A stretch of DNA of 64,000 nt from Halolactibacillus halophilus (GCF_900115605.1 NZ_FOXC01000001.1:62001-126000); one strand, 5' to 3'. Counted from the first letter of the stretch, positions 40,364 through 52,653 are shown. The notes: generated from the sequence alone by a model not told the origin. Made by a program: numbers and translations.

Positions 40364-40389
40364 CACGGATTAGTCGAGAAAAAGTTACA
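40364..40389 (-). promoter_or_regulatory. ECF-type autoregulatory promoter
   Basis: TGTAAC (40384-40389), 16-base spacer, CGTG (40364-40367) on the minus strand, 23 bases upstream of the sigma gene start. This fits the ECF pattern (-35 ending AAC, -10 CGT) and suggests the sigma factor drives its own operon. Confidence 0.65.
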
Positions 40390-40450
40390 CCTTTTTTCTA
40401 AAAAATAACCATAATTGTAAAGTCTAACATATGTAAGGTGAAAGTGTGAT

Positions 40451-40490
40451 AAAAAAACGACCAACATGGTAACACCACCTGTTGGTCGTT
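40451..40490 (-). terminator. Terminator of the 40.5-42.1 kb membrane protein gene
   Basis: AACGACCAACA and TGTTGGTCGTT form an 11-pair stem followed by TTTTTTT on the minus strand, 38 bases after the stop codon. Confidence 0.9.
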
Positions 40491-40527
40491 CATAATAATC
40501 ATGTAAACTATACATTTAATTGTGTTT

Positions 40528-42066
40528 TTATAAAAAGATAATCGAACCGACGATTCCAATAAAACCGACAATACTTAAAATATACACCGGTAATTTTGGC
40601 ATCTCTTCATTGTTCTCCATCGCCTTACCAAACATAAAGAACACGAATGGGTGCACTAAGAAGGTCATAGAGAAGGTAAAGGTTATTAATCCTGCTGCTT
40701 CAGAGCCAAACATACCTTCTTGAATCGCCGCAAACAGACCGAAGTGTGAAATCGCACTCGCTTTTGCCATTGCCGCAAAGTCAAGACTCATAGAGCTAAA
40801 ACTCAGCATGATTAATCCCCCAAAAATGGCGATTAACTGCCAACCAAACCCGAATTGTAGTAAGGCGGCCATTTCTTTTTTATCATCGTTGCCTGGTTTT
40901 TTTATGTTTTTCAATCCAAGAATAAGTAAGCCAAAACCAATGATAGACGCAATAATAGCAGGAATCATTAAGAGTGATCCCTTCTCAGAGCTCATCGCTA
41001 AAATTGAAAAGACAAAGATATGCATCGCAAAGGGAATATTGACAAGCATTGGTGCACGATTTGCAGCACGTTTCCCTAAATCCCCCGCCGTACATGCTCC
41101 TGTTAAACCAGTATGTGATAGGGCACCGGCCATACCTGGTGCTAAATTTCTCACTGCTTGTGTTTTACCGAAGTACATTAGCAGGGCCATCCCACCAAAC
41201 ATCCAGAAGACTTGACCAAAGAAGCCATATCCTAACACACTTGCGGCACCTTCCATGTCAAACACTTCAATAATCCGTGAACCACCAACTGTAAAGTTAC
41301 CAGCAAGAACGACAGGGATTCCGGCAAAGAGTAATGCTTTTATCGTTGGGCCAAAGACATAGTCGTAGCAAACCAACCCTAAGACTGTCGCAATTACCAT
41401 CGCAAAGAAAATCGATGGCAAGGCAACGAGATCATTAACAAAGACGGATAAATGGTATGCAAAAATAAGAATACCCGTAATCACGATGATTTCTAGTACC
41501 CCTTTTCTAATATAAAGAGGTTTCTCTAAAATCTTCGCTTTACTATCAATCAATATGATCGAGCCTACTAATCCTAAGTAAGCCATAATCGGGTAATAGT
41601 TTGATAATGGACTTGAGTTAAGATCAAGGATAATTCGACTTAATGCTTCCATCCCAATCAATAAGAAGAATGAGCGGACGATTAAGACCATTTGTGTCCG
41701 GGTGGTTCCTAACACCGCTTCCTCTTCATTATGTATGAGTAAATCTTTTGTTGCACCTTCTTTGTTGCCAAAAATCTTTCTGATTTCTTGACCGCCCACA
41801 AAGAAAGTCACAATCAAGGCAATACTGGTTGTTTTTGAAATAAGTTCAACGACCGGAAATTGTTTTAATCCCGGTTCTGCCACGCCGCTCGATACGAGCA
41901 CAAAGCCCATAGCCAAACCAAAAATAACGATAATTAAAATTGGTGAGTACCTCGTACCAGCGACCACGGTCCTGGCAATGAGTACCATAGGAATAATAAT
42001 AAACAACGATAACAAAAAGTGATTAAGTAGTTGCAAGCTTTCTACTTGTTGTAGCAATTGTTCCAT
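40528..42066 (-). CDS. Multi-pass membrane protein, probable transporter, family not recognised
   Basis: 512 residues, with 12-14 strongly hydrophobic segments throughout. Two glycine-rich stretches, TFFVGGQEIRKIFG near 87 and LAPGMAGALSHTGLTGACTAGDLG near 305, are separated by a central hydrophilic loop (about 99-120), suggesting a two-repeat carrier reminiscent of sodium/organic-anion symporters; the similarity is too weak to name. The frame is open to 42084, but GAAAGGGG precedes the ATG at 42066. A cre site overlaps the start of its transcript, so it is probably used in carbon metabolism. Confidence 0.7.
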   Translation of the reverse strand: MEQLLQQVESLQLLNHFLLSLFIIIPMVLIARTVVAGTRYSPILIIVIFGLAMGFVLVSSGVAEPGLKQFPVVELISKTTSIALIVTFFVGGQEIRKIFGNKEGATKDLLIHNEEEAVLGTTRTQMVLIVRSFFLLIGMEALSRIILDLNSSPLSNYYPIMAYLGLVGSIILIDSKAKILEKPLYIRKGVLEIIVITGILIFAYHLSVFVNDLVALPSIFFAMVIATVLGLVCYDYVFGPTIKALLFAGIPVVLAGNFTVGGSRIIEVFDMEGAASVLGYGFFGQVFWMFGGMALLMYFGKTQAVRNLAPGMAGALSHTGLTGACTAGDLGKRAANRAPMLVNIPFAMHIFVFSILAMSSEKGSLLMIPAIIASIIGFGLLILGLKNIKKPGNDDKKEMAALLQFGFGWQLIAIFGGLIMLSFSSMSLDFAAMAKASAISHFGLFAAIQEGMFGSEAAGLITFTFSMTFLVHPFVFFMFGKAMENNEEMPKLPVYILSIVGFIGIVGSIIFL

Positions 42067-42085
42067 GTTTTTTTCCCCTTTCAAA

Positions 42086-42099
42086 TTTAAGCGTTTACA
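42086..42099 (-). promoter_or_regulatory. cre site (CcpA operator)
   Basis: TGTAAACGCTTAAA on the minus strand (TTTAAGCGTTTACA on plus) matches the cre consensus TGWAANCGNTNWCA at 13 of 14 positions on either strand. It lies at about +6 to +19 of the predicted transcript, a typical roadblock position for catabolite repression. Confidence 0.75.
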
Positions 42100-42110
42100 T
42101 AATCTGTTTC

Positions 42111-42139
42111 ATTGTATGATTAATACATGAATGAGTAAA
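42111..42139 (-). promoter_or_regulatory. Sigma-A promoter of the membrane protein gene
   Basis: TTTACT (42134-42139), 17-base spacer, TACAAT (42111-42116) on the minus strand; predicted start near 42104, just ahead of the cre site. Confidence 0.65.
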
Positions 42140-42235
42140 CAGATTTCCTGCTTTGTTCACAAAATATTCATGTTTATAGCCTCGTTTTCCAGACTCATTG
42201 CTATTGTTTATGCGAATTTATAAAAAGACGGCAAA

Positions 42236-42282
42236 GAAAAATGAGAAGTACGGATGTTTGATTAAACATCCGTACTTCTCAT
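42236..42282 (-). terminator. Terminator of the queA-tgt-yajC operon
   Basis: A perfect 19-base inverted repeat (42241-42259 and 42264-42282, core GTACGGATGTTT) with a four-base loop, followed on the minus strand by TTTTTCTTTG. It lies 13 bases after the yajC stop. Confidence 0.88.
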
Positions 42283-42294
42283 GCGTAAATGCTT

Positions 42295-42576
42295 TTATGC
42301 CTGTTCTTGTTGTGTAGTTGAACGAATCGATGAACGATCAAAACGCAGACGACTGTTTTCGTTGACTTTAATCACAACAGTATCTTCATCAATTGCATCA
42401 ACCATACCGTGGAGACCACCAATCGTAATGATTTGATCACCTTTAGCTAAATTTTGTTGCATTTGACTGACTTGTTTTTGGCGCTTTTGCTGTGGACGAA
42501 TTAAGAAAAAGTAAAACACCACAACCATCACCAGGATAGGTGATACGCCGATTAACATACTTATAATATCTTGCAT
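42295..42576 (-). CDS. yajC: Preprotein translocase subunit YajC
   Basis: Small single-helix partner of SecDF. The membrane helix (about 9-27) leads to the signature FLIRPQQKRQKQ, followed by a soluble KGDQIITIGGLHG domain. 93 residues. Ends the ruvA-ruvB-queA-tgt-yajC run. Confidence 0.95.
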   Translation of the reverse strand: MQDIISMLIGVSPILVMVVVFYFFLIRPQQKRQKQVSQMQQNLAKGDQIITIGGLHGMVDAIDEDTVVIKVNENSRLRFDRSSIRSTTQQEQA

Positions 42577-42598
42577 ACTATTTCCTCCCTTCTCTTAT

Positions 42599-43741
<1,143 letters not shown>

Positions 43742-43756
43742 TCATCCTACTTTCTA

Positions 43757-44785
43757 TTATTGGATAAACATAGCGTCACCAAAACTAAAGAATCGGTAAC
43801 GTTCATTGATTGCGGCATGATAAGCTTCCATTATGAAGTCACGATCACTAAAGGCACTCACTAACATGACTAACGTTGATTTAGGTAAATGGAAATTCGT
43901 AATCAAGCCATCAATTGCTTTAAACTGATAACCTGGGTAAATAAAGATATTGGTCCAACCAGAAGCTGCTGTGATTGTCCCACCATGGTCTCTAGCGATC
44001 GTCTCTAGCGTTCTAGTTGACGTTGTCCCAACAGAAATAATCCGACCACCTGCTTGTTTTACCCGATTGATTTTTTCAGCTTCTGTTTCTGATAAAACAT
44101 AAAACTCACTGTGCATATCATGGTCTTCTATTGAATCTACACTCACCGGACGAAACGTTCCAAGTCCAACGTGCAAGGTCACAAAACAAATCTCAACACC
44201 TTTTTGTTTTGCTTCTTCTAGCAAAGCTTCAGTAAAGTGAAGACCTGCTGTTGGTGCGGCAGCTGAACCTTGTTCTTTAGCATAAACCGTTTGGTAGCGG
44301 CTCTGGTCATCCAACGTCTCTTTAATGTAAGGTGGAAGTGGCATCTCACCTAACGTTGTCAAGACTTCTAAAAAGATGCCGTCATAACTAAATTCTACTA
44401 AGCGACCACCATGGTCTAATAACTTGGCACATGTGGCTTTTAACTTACCATCACCAAAGCTGACAACCGTGCCTTCTTTCACTTTCTTTGCTGGTTTAGC
44501 AAGCACTTCCCACGTATCCCCTTCGTGCTGGGTTAAAAGCAGCATTTCAATGTTGGCCCCGGTGTCTTCTTTTGTACCAAATACACGTGCTGGTAATACT
44601 TTTGTATTATTTAATACAAGGGCATCCCCTTTATTTAAGTAAGTTAAAATATCTTTAAAATGATGGTGCTCAATTTTTCGTGTCTGTCGGTTCATTACGA
44701 GTAGCCGAGAAGACGATCGGTCTTGTAGCGGTGTTTGCGCAATTAATTCGTCTGGCAAATCAAAATCAAAATCTTCTATATTCAT
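43757..44785 (-). CDS. queA: S-adenosylmethionine:tRNA ribosyltransferase-isomerase
   Basis: Adds the epoxycyclopentane ring to preQ1-t[18 protein letters not shown] near the start, [13 protein letters not shown] near 174 and [17 protein letters not shown] near 300 are characteristic. A GTG at 44794 is in frame, but GAGGTG lies six bases before the ATG at 44785, giving 342 residues. Confidence 0.96.
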   Translation of the reverse strand: MNIEDFDFDLPDELIAQTPLQDRSSSRLLVMNRQTRKIEHHHFKDILTYLNKGDALVLNNTKVLPARVFGTKEDTGANIEMLLLTQHEGDTWEVLAKPAKKVKEGTVVSFGDGKLKATCAKLLDHGGRLVEFSYDGIFLEVLTTLGEMPLPPYIKETLDDQSRYQTVYAKEQGSAAAPTAGLHFTEALLEEAKQKGVEICFVTLHVGLGTFRPVSVDSIEDHDMHSEFYVLSETEAEKINRVKQAGGRIISVGTTSTRTLETIARDHGGTITAASGWTNIFIYPGYQFKAIDGLITNFHLPKSTLVMLVSAFSDRDFIMEAYHAAINERYRFFSFGDAMFIQ

Positions 44786-44841
44786 ATCGATCACCTCTTA
44801 ATTATTCTCATTAAAACAGGTCACTTATTATAACCGCTTTA

Positions 44842-45846
44842 TTATTCTGTGCTATTTTTATACGGACGATTAAAGTGTAGATAGGTTTGTTCCGTAGCAA
44901 TCCGACCGCGCGGCGTCCGTTGAATAAATCCTTTTTGTAGTAAGAACGGTTCGTACACATCTTCAATTGTTTGTGATTCTTCACCGATGGTCGCTGATAA
45001 AGTATCCAAACCCACAGGTCCTCCGTTAAATTGATCCAAAATCGACAGTAATAGTTTATGATCAATATGATCGAGCCCTATTTTATCGACTTGTAACATA
45101 TCTAACGCAACACGAGCCGTTGACAGACTAATCGCTGACTCTCCTTTGACTTGTGAAATATCACGGACACGCTTTAATAAACGATTGGCAATCCTCGGGG
45201 TCCCACGCGACCGTTTGGCAAGTTCAATCGCGGCTTGAGTATTTATGCCGACATTAAACACTTCAGCACTGCGAATAATGATTTCTGTCAGCGCTTCTGG
45301 ATAGTAATAGTCTAATCGACTTAAAACACCAAAACGATCTCTTAGAGGCGCAGTTAAAAGCCCCGCACGTGTCGTTGCCCCGACTAAAGTAAACGGAGGT
45401 AAATCAAGTCTGACTGAACGCGCCGTTGACCCAGTGCCAATGACAATATCTAAACAAAAGTCTTCCATTGCTGGATACAGAATTTCTTCTACAGCGCGTG
45501 GCAATCGGTGAATTTCATCAATAAAGAGCACATCTCCCGCTTCAAGTGAAGATAAAATAGCAGCTAAATCGCCTGCCTTTTCAATTGCTGGACCTGACGT
45601 TGTACGAAACTCAACCTGCATTTCATTGGCAATAATATGCGCTAACGTTGTTTTACCTAAACCCGGAGGGCCATACAATAAGACATGGTCGAGTGGTTCT
45701 TCTCGCATTTTTGCTGCCTCAATAAAAATAGCTAAATTTTCTTTCGCTTTTGTCTGACCAATATATTGCTTCAATGTTTGCGGTCTAAGGCTTAATTCCT
45801 CTTCTTCACCAACCAACGATTCACCTTGAATAACTCTCTCTTCCAC
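44842..45846 (-). CDS. ruvB: Holliday junction branch-migration ATPase RuvB
   Basis: AAA+ motor. Walker [10 protein letters not shown] near 59, Walker [11 protein letters not shown] near 106, sensor 1/arginine region [18 protein letters not shown] near 155, and the C-terminal winged helix with [10 protein letters not shown] near 308. 334 residues, 13 bases after ruvA. Confidence 0.97.
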   Translation of the reverse strand: MEERVIQGESLVGEEEELSLRPQTLKQYIGQTKAKENLAIFIEAAKMREEPLDHVLLYGPPGLGKTTLAHIIANEMQVEFRTTSGPAIEKAGDLAAILSSLEAGDVLFIDEIHRLPRAVEEILYPAMEDFCLDIVIGTGSTARSVRLDLPPFTLVGATTRAGLLTAPLRDRFGVLSRLDYYYPEALTEIIIRSAEVFNVGINTQAAIELAKRSRGTPRIANRLLKRVRDISQVKGESAISLSTARVALDMLQVDKIGLDHIDHKLLLSILDQFNGGPVGLDTLSATIGEESQTIEDVYEPFLLQKGFIQRTPRGRIATEQTYLHFNRPYKNSTE

Positions 45847-45859
45847 GTAATCGCCTCCT

Positions 45860-46456
45860 TTACTGTGTCAAATACATCAGACCTTTACGAATAAGCGCAT
45901 CAGTCGTTTGTTCCTTTGCTTGTTTTAATTGCGGCTCAATGGCTTTAATTTCACGGTCTTTATAACCGAGTGCTTTGAGCGCTTCTTTCGCTTCTACAAG
46001 CGCATTCGGATTTGCTTCACCGGTTGGCTTACTGTCTTTGACTGATTGTGTGAGAATAAACGGTAGTTTCCCTTTTAGATCAAGAATCATTTGCCGTGCA
46101 GTTTTCTTACCTACACCTGGAAACCCGGTGAGATATTTTTCGTTCTCTTCTTCAATTGCTTGAACAAATAAATCAACGTCACCCTGCCCGACAATAGATA
46201 AGGCACCTTTAGGTCCAATTCCTGACACATTTAAAATTTTTTTGAATAATGTCTTTTCATCACGACTTTTAAAGCCATAGAGAATTTGTGCATCCTCTCT
46301 GACATGAAAGTGCGTATAAATTTTTACTGACTCACCAATCAATCGTTCAAAATCAAATGGATTAGCACAAATGATATCATATCCAACACCATTTATATCA
46401 ATAATTGCTGACACTTCCGTCATTTCAACAAGTGTCCCTTTTATATAATCAAACAT
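45860..46456 (-). CDS. ruvA: Holliday junction-binding protein RuvA
   Basis: Tetrameric junction-binding protein: N-terminal OB fold ([26 protein letters not shown]), two helix-hairpin-helix motifs ([13 protein letters not shown] and [12 protein letters not shown]) and a C-terminal domain for RuvB contact. 198 residues. In B. subtilis bofC precedes it; here it starts the operon. Confidence 0.96.
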   Translation of the reverse strand: MFDYIKGTLVEMTEVSAIIDINGVGYDIICANPFDFERLIGESVKIYTHFHVREDAQILYGFKSRDEKTLFKKILNVSGIGPKGALSIVGQGDVDLFVQAIEEENEKYLTGFPGVGKKTARQMILDLKGKLPFILTQSVKDSKPTGEANPNALVEAKEALKALGYKDREIKAIEPQLKQAKEQTTDALIRKGLMYLTQ

Positions 46457-46510
46457 AACGTCACTCCATCCGTTGTCTTACTCCTAATGCTTAGGTGCAT
46501 ACAATACACC

Positions 46511-46519
46511 ATTATAACA
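46511..46519 (-). promoter_or_regulatory. Extended -10 promoter of ruvA
   Basis: TGTTATAAT on the minus strand: a consensus -10 TATAAT with the TGn extension. The -35 region 17 bases upstream (ACCAAA) is poor, as is common for extended -10 promoters. About 55 bases ahead of ruvA. Confidence 0.6.
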
Positions 46520-46653
46520 TTTTTTTAGTCATTTTTGGTTAGGATCGTTCGACTTTTTATACGAAATCCCATAAAAAACGGTCAAATGATTAAAAAGACA
46601 ACCATTCTTTGCTTCTTTTTATGTAAATCAATCTCATACTTTTTTTCCATAAG

Positions 46654-46688
46654 AAAAACCCAGTAAGATTGACTCATCTCACTGGGTA
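46654..46688 (-). terminator. Terminator after yebC
   Basis: ACCCAGTGAGAT and ATCTTACTGGGT form a stem, followed by TTTTTCTTATG on the minus strand, just after the yebC stop. Confidence 0.85.
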
Positions 46689-46692
46689 TCTT

Positions 46693-47418
46693 TTATGACG
46701 CCGCATTGTGATACACATCTTGAACATCTTCTAAATCTTCTAACGCATCAATTAATTTATCGAATTGTTGTTGGTCTTCATCTGACAAGTCACTATCTGT
46801 TGTCGGAATAAATGTTACTTCAGCTTCTTCAAACTCATACCCTTGTGCTTCTAATGCTTGTTTCACTGACTTAAAGTTTTCAGGTTCAGTATAAATCTCA
46901 AAAACTTCCTCAGACGTTTCCATTTCTTCCGCTCCCGCTTCAATTAACGTCAACATGAGCGTATCTTCATCTGCGTCTGTTGTCTCGCGGTCAATTAGTA
47001 AATAGCCTTTACGGTGAAACATAAAGCTGACACAACCATTTTCGCCAAGGTTACCGCCGTATTTTGAAAAAGCGTGACGGACATCAGACGCGGTTCTATT
47101 TTTATTGTCGGTTAAAATTTCAACCATGACAGCCGTACCTGCCGGTCCATAACCTTCATAAAAACCATCTTCATATGTGACCCCGTCTAAATTACCGGTC
47201 GCTTTTTTAATCGCACGGTCAATATTGTCATTTGGCATATTGTTAGCCTTCGCCTTATCAACGGCTAAGCGTAAGCCTGGATTCATTTCTGGGTCTGCGC
47301 CACCTTCTTTAGCAGCTACATAAATGTCTTTTGCTAATTTCATAAAGATTTTTCCGCGTTTTTGATCTTGTGCATTTTTTCGCTTCTGAATATTTTTCCA
47401 CTTAGAGTGTCCAGCCAT
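46693..47418 (-). CDS. yebC: YebC/PmpR/TACO1 family protein
   Basis: [21 protein letters not shown] is the near-invariant family start; 241 residues. Long annotated as transcriptional regulators, the family has more recently been linked to translation through difficult peptide stretches. In B. subtilis the orthologue is YrbC, in the same neighbourhood. The start is unambiguous. Confidence 0.95.
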   Translation of the reverse strand: MAGHSKWKNIQKRKNAQDQKRGKIFMKLAKDIYVAAKEGGADPEMNPGLRLAVDKAKANNMPNDNIDRAIKKATGNLDGVTYEDGFYEGYGPAGTAVMVEILTDNKNRTASDVRHAFSKYGGNLGENGCVSFMFHRKGYLLIDRETTDADEDTLMLTLIEAGAEEMETSEEVFEIYTEPENFKSVKQALEAQGYEFEEAEVTFIPTTDSDLSDEDQQQFDKLIDALEDLEDVQDVYHNAAS

Positions 47419-47491
47419 TCATATGACCCCTTTCATATCGTGAATGTTTCTCTTATCCTAACATGAAAAGGGCCCGTTTGAAAAATCTTCT

Positions 47492-48241
47492 CTATGCCTC
47501 TTCGAACGGTGGAGGGAAAGCAATCCCATCTCGTTTATGATGTGACCGCGCATGCATACGATCAATGATGGCTTGATCTTTTTCGGGAATGGCTTCGCCT
47601 TTTAGATAGCGATCAATCATATTATAAGTTGTGCCCATCTCATTTTCATCAGTTTGACCTTCCCAAAGACCAGCACTTGGTTTTTTATCGATTACGGTTG
47701 TTGGTACACCTAAGAAACGTGCCATCTCTCTTACTTCACCTTTTGTCAAGTGAACAAGCGGCGCAATGTCGACTCCTCCATCGCCGTATTTGGTAAAGTA
47801 ACCCGTATGCCATTCGGCTTTATTGTCGGTTCCTACTACAAGATATTGATGATTAGTCGCAATGGTATACAGTGTGCTCATACGTAACCGGGCACGTAAA
47901 TTAGCATCTGCGAGTTGATCATTTTCTGGTTGATGCATATTTTCTTCTGTTAAAACGTTTGTAATGGTACCAAATAGGGTGTTGTGGGTGTCGGTTAAGT
48001 CAACGGTAATGGCTGTTAAATCCGCAGATTCAATGACACTGGTCGCGTCATCAAAGTCACCTGGATGACTTTTACACGGTAACATCACACCTAAGCTCGT
48101 TTCTGGCATGGCACGTTTAATTAAATGAGCAACGACGGCCGAATCAATGCCACCACTGACACCAACAACTAATCCTTTTACATTTGCTTCTGATACTTTC
48201 TGTTGTAACCACGATACTAAATATTCGACTTTTTTCTCCAT
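47492..48241 (-). CDS. nadE: NAD+ synthetase (ammonia-dependent type)
   Basis: Final step of NAD synthesis, amidating nicotinic acid adenine dinucleotide. The PP-loop GVSGGIDSAV is near 28-37, YFTKYGDGGVDIAPL near 148 and KKPSAGLWEGQTDENEMG near 182. At 249 residues it is the short form without a glutaminase domain. It is divergent from niaR, the niacin-responsive regulator, with a 254-base shared control region. Confidence 0.93.
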   Translation of the reverse strand: MEKKVEYLVSWLQQKVSEANVKGLVVGVSGGIDSAVVAHLIKRAMPETSLGVMLPCKSHPGDFDDATSVIESADLTAITVDLTDTHNTLFGTITNVLTEENMHQPENDQLADANLRARLRMSTLYTIATNHQYLVVGTDNKAEWHTGYFTKYGDGGVDIAPLVHLTKGEVREMARFLGVPTTVIDKKPSAGLWEGQTDENEMGTTYNMIDRYLKGEAIPEKDQAIIDRMHARSHHKRDGIAFPPPFEEA

Positions 48242-48495
48242 GAGTACTATCGCTCCTTCTGTTCATCTGTTTCTATTATTCCTTAAAATGATAAAAGTTT
48301 CAATCGAAACACGCGATGAGTTTTATCTCTTCATTAACGACTCGCTGTATTACTAGTTTAATCAACGCTTATGCTAAAGAATAATTTACTTTGATCTCAT
48401 TTAACTAAAAATCACAACGAGAAACCGTTGCATTCTCAGCTATAAACACATACACTAACATTAAGACAACGATAACGAATGAAGGATGAGAAACT

Positions 48496-49038
48496 ATGGC
48501 AGAACAAAAAATGGCAGGCACCGACCGACGCGACTATTTGTTGAAGGTACTTAATCAAGCCACAGAACCCCTTACCGGCAATGCACTTGCTAAAAAAACG
48601 GGCGTAAGCCGACAAGTCATTGTACAAGATATCTCTTTACTTAAAGCTACCGGTGAACAAATTATGGCGACGAGTCAAGGATATTTATTATTAAAACATA
48701 CGAAAAATGACCGGACTTTTAAGCGTCTCATTGTGTGTCAACATACACCTGAGGAAACAGCCGAAGAACTCTATCTCATGGTAGACCAAGGGGTGATGGT
48801 AAGAAATGTTGTGATTGAACATCCTGTCTATGGTGATTTAGAAGCGATGTTAATGTTAAAAGACCGTCATGATGTTAATGAGTTTCTAACAAAAATAAAA
48901 ACGACAAACGCGCCTTATTTAGCCGAATTAACTGATGGCGTTCATATTCACACATTAGAAAGCGATCGTGAAGAAAAGATTGAGAGTTGTATTGACGCGC
49001 TTGAAGCACGCGGACTCATCTTCCATTCTGAAAGCTAA
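48496..49038 (+). CDS. niaR: Niacin-responsive repressor NiaR (YrxA)
   Basis: N-terminal helix-turn-helix (residues about 10-60, LAKKTGVSRQVIVQDISLLKA) and a C-terminal 3H domain, with histidines in VCQHTPEE, VIEHPVYGDL and GVHIHTLES at the expected places for metal and niacin binding. In bacilli NiaR represses NAD synthesis and niacin uptake genes. AAGGATG precedes the ATG by seven bases. I did not find a convincing palindromic operator in 48242-48495. Confidence 0.92.
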   Translation: MAEQKMAGTDRRDYLLKVLNQATEPLTGNALAKKTGVSRQVIVQDISLLKATGEQIMATSQGYLLLKHTKNDRTFKRLIVCQHTPEETAEELYLMVDQGVMVRNVVIEHPVYGDLEAMLMLKDRHDVNEFLTKIKTTNAPYLAELTDGVHIHTLESDREEKIESCIDALEARGLIFHSES

Positions 49039-49078
49039 CACTAAAAAGCGTCACTTAAACGAACAGATATACTTAATA

Positions 49079-49117
49079 CCAAAAGGCCAAAACGAGTGTA
49101 TCCGTTTTGGCCTTTTT
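49079..49117 (+). terminator. Terminator of niaR
   Basis: AAAAGGCCAAAACG and CGTTTTGGCC form a long perfect stem followed by TTTTTTTATCG on the plus strand; the A-run on the 5' side means it may also stop pheA transcription from the other direction. Confidence 0.88.
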
Positions 49118-49131
49118 TTATCGTCATGTTT

Positions 49132-50007
49132 CTATAAATCATCAAGTGCCTCTGTTACGCGATAGTATGGATAACTACCGAGCACTTCAACTTGACAGCC
49201 GATTGCTTCTAGCTCTTGAATTGTATTTGGAATAAGAATATCATCCATTTTTTGTTCAATATCAATAAAGAAATAATATTGCCCAAGCGCTGTTTTCATC
49301 GGACGTGATTCAATTTTAGATAAGTTAATTCGGCGCCACGCAAAAGCCGACAGTACTTGATGTAACGCTCCGGCATGGTCTGTCGGCAAAGCGATCATAA
49401 AGGTTGTTTTAAACCCTTTGACTGGTAAGCTTTTTGATCTTAGCGCCGTATCATTTTTATGCAAGACGACAAAACGGGTATGATTGTTCTCAATATCATG
49501 AATGTCTGGTTTCACAATCGTTAAGTCATAGGTCTCGGCCGCTTTTTCATTCGCAATCGCCCCAATAGATAATTCTGGGTGTTCACTAACGAACTGTGCG
49601 GCAGCACCGGTTGAATTAAACGTTTCTTTTTTCGCCGGTCGCATGTCTTGTGTTAAAAACTGGTGGCACTGCGCGAGTGCGTGCGGATGTGAATAAACGA
49701 CATCAGGCTCTTTCCAGCGGGAAACATTTTGTTTATGTACCATGAAATGTTGCCTAATTGGAACAACAATTTCATTGACGATTTTAAGTTGTTTTGATTC
49801 GATTAAATAGTCTAACGTTAAGTTTACTGTTCCCTCTAGCGTATTTTCTAGCGGAACGACCACATATTTTACATGCCCAAACTTCACCGCATCAAAGCAG
49901 TCAGGAATGGTTTGATAAGGCATGTGTTGCTCACTTTTAAATAAAGCATCTACCGCCATACTTGTAAACGTGCCTTTGGGCCCTAAATAACCTACTGAAT
50001 AACTCAT
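49132..50007 (-). CDS. pheA: Prephenate dehydratase
   Basis: Converts prephenate to phenylpyruvate. GYLGPKGTFTSMA at the start, VVPLENTLEGTV near 52, IENNHTRFVVL near 170 with the catalytic TRF, and a C-terminal ACT domain (GALHQVLSAFAWRRINLSKIESRP near 213) for phenylalanine feedback. 291 residues. Follows pheB, as in B. subtilis. Confidence 0.96.
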   Translation of the reverse strand: MSYSVGYLGPKGTFTSMAVDALFKSEQHMPYQTIPDCFDAVKFGHVKYVVVPLENTLEGTVNLTLDYLIESKQLKIVNEIVVPIRQHFMVHKQNVSRWKEPDVVYSHPHALAQCHQFLTQDMRPAKKETFNSTGAAAQFVSEHPELSIGAIANEKAAETYDLTIVKPDIHDIENNHTRFVVLHKNDTALRSKSLPVKGFKTTFMIALPTDHAGALHQVLSAFAWRRINLSKIESRPMKTALGQYYFFIDIEQKMDDILIPNTIQELEAIGCQVEVLGSYPYYRVTEALDDL

Positions 50008-50029
50008 CCCTTACCTCCATTCTAACGTT

Positions 50030-50479
50030 TCAGGCACCTGAACCTAAAACATCGACCTTTTCAATAAATTGATGTTGCTTAAGTCTTTTTAATAACTCAT
50101 CTAGATCCATTTTTAGATTTTCGATGTCAAGTGACAAGGTCACATTAGCTTTTCCATTTAGCGGAATCGATTGATGAATCGTTAATATATTCCCACCAGT
50201 CTTGGCCACCATATCAAGTAAATGTGACAACGTACCCGATCTGTCCTCTAAGTGAAAAAACAAGGTAATGATTTTCGTCTGTTGAATCGCTTGGAAAGGG
50301 AAAACAGCGTCTCGATATTTATAAAAAGCACTGCGTGACAATCCAACTTTTTGTACTGCTTCATAGATTGATGTTGCTTTGCCACGTTCCATATCTTTTT
50401 TGACTTGAAGTGTCTTTTTCATTGCTTCTGGTAAAAAATCACCCCGCACAAGATAAAAGGTGTCTTTTTCATCCTTCAT
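50030..50479 (-). CDS. pheB: ACT-domain protein PheB
   Basis: About 149 residues, a short N-terminal helical part and an ACT domain ([30 protein letters not shown] near 73-102). The family sits between obg and pheA in Bacillales; its function is not firmly known, although an ACT fold beside pheA suggests amino-acid sensing. GTG at 50497 is in frame, but GAGGGGGAAG before the ATG at 50479 is the better site. Confidence 0.88.
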   Translation of the reverse strand: MKDEKDTFYLVRGDFLPEAMKKTLQVKKDMERGKATSIYEAVQKVGLSRSAFYKYRDAVFPFQAIQQTKIITLFFHLEDRSGTLSHLLDMVAKTGGNILTIHQSIPLNGKANVTLSLDIENLKMDLDELLKRLKQHQFIEKVDVLGSGA

Positions 50480-50504
50480 TCTCTGCTTCCCCCTCACTTA
50501 CAAC

Positions 50505-51800
<1,296 letters not shown>

Positions 51801-51943
51801 TCAATCTATTCTCGTTAGTATTTACATGTTTATGTTGTAATATTATCAATCTTTATAACCTTATTTGACCGCTTCGATAATTGTAAGAAAATTATAACAA
51901 ATATCACACGCGCTGTACATTGATTCTAAAAAAATAATCAAAT

Positions 51944-51987
51944 AAAAAAACGCGCCTCCTAAGAAAACTCTAAAGAGACACGCTTGT
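51944..51987 (-). terminator. Terminator of the rplU-prp-rpmA operon
   Basis: CAAGCGTGTCTCT and AGGAGGCGCG form an imperfect stem followed by TTTTTTTATTTG on the minus strand, shortly after rpmA. Confidence 0.75.
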
Positions 51988-51999
51988 TATTCTAACGTC

Positions 52000-52293
52000 C
52001 TATGCTTCCTGTGCGACAGGATACACACTTACGCGTTTGCGATTACGGCCAACGCGCTCGAAACGTACGATACCGTCTGTTTTAGCGTAAAGAGTATCAT
52101 CTCCACCACGACCAACGTTTGTACCAGGATAAATCTTAGTACCACGTTGACGGTAAAGAATAGATCCGCCAGTAACCATTTGTCCATCAGCACGCTTGGC
52201 GCCTAGACGTTTTGATTCTGAATCACGACCGTTCTTTGAGCTACCTACACCTTTTTTAGATGCGAAAAATTGTAAGTCTAAACGTAACATCAT
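52000..52293 (-). CDS. rpmA: 50S ribosomal protein L27
   Basis: Contacts the peptidyl-transferase centre. The N-terminal extension [13 protein letters not shown] is the Firmicutes form, cut between F and A by the protease Prp before incorporation; Prp is encoded immediately upstream. AAGGAGG lies nine bases before the ATG at 52293, which also places the start just past the prp stop. Confidence 0.97.
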   Translation of the reverse strand: MMLRLDLQFFASKKGVGSSKNGRDSESKRLGAKRADGQMVTGGSILYRQRGTKIYPGTNVGRGGDDTLYAKTDGIVRFERVGRNRKRVSVYPVAQEA

Positions 52294-52298
52294 CGGTT

Positions 52299-52640
52299 TC
52301 AACCTCCTTGTTTTTCAAAGATAGTTATATACTGACCATAGTCATGTTCGATTGTTTCTAAAGTTGTCACCATACCTTCTAACAACAAACTTGCTGCACT
52401 CAGTGCTTCTACATTTGCTTCATTCGGTAAGGTCACCTTTAAATAACCACCATCTGTGCCTTGGTCAATTATAGGTTCAATTCCACTATGTTTCATGACT
52501 GCATTGGTCATACCGAAAGTAACGGCTGATACCGCAGCACAAACTAGATCGTGACCATGAGGGCCACTGTCCGCATGCCCACTTAATTCAAACCCGTTAA
52601 TGGCTTGATCGGGCAAACGATAAATAATCGCTTTAATCAT
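52299..52640 (-). CDS. prp: Ribosomal-processing cysteine protease Prp (YsxB)
   Basis: Cleaves the N-terminal extension of L27. The catalytic pair is visible in GHADSG (His near 22) and DLVCAAVSA (Cys near 34). 113 residues. Lies between rplU and rpmA, the standard arrangement, so substrate and protease are made together. Confidence 0.95.
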   Translation of the reverse strand: MIKAIIYRLPDQAINGFELSGHADSGPHGHDLVCAAVSAVTFGMTNAVMKHSGIEPIIDQGTDGGYLKVTLPNEANVEALSAASLLLEGMVTTLETIEHDYGQYITIFEKQGG

Positions 52641-52653
52641 TTTTCATCCAACC

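Noticed and set aside
44811-45065. An 84-codon minus-strand ORF overlapping ruvB
   Set aside because: It lies in another frame inside the well-conserved ruvB 3' end and has no ribosome-binding site or family resemblance.
48242-48495. NiaR operator in the nadE-niaR divergent region
   Set aside because: Control by NiaR is expected, but no clear palindrome was visible, so no site is claimed.
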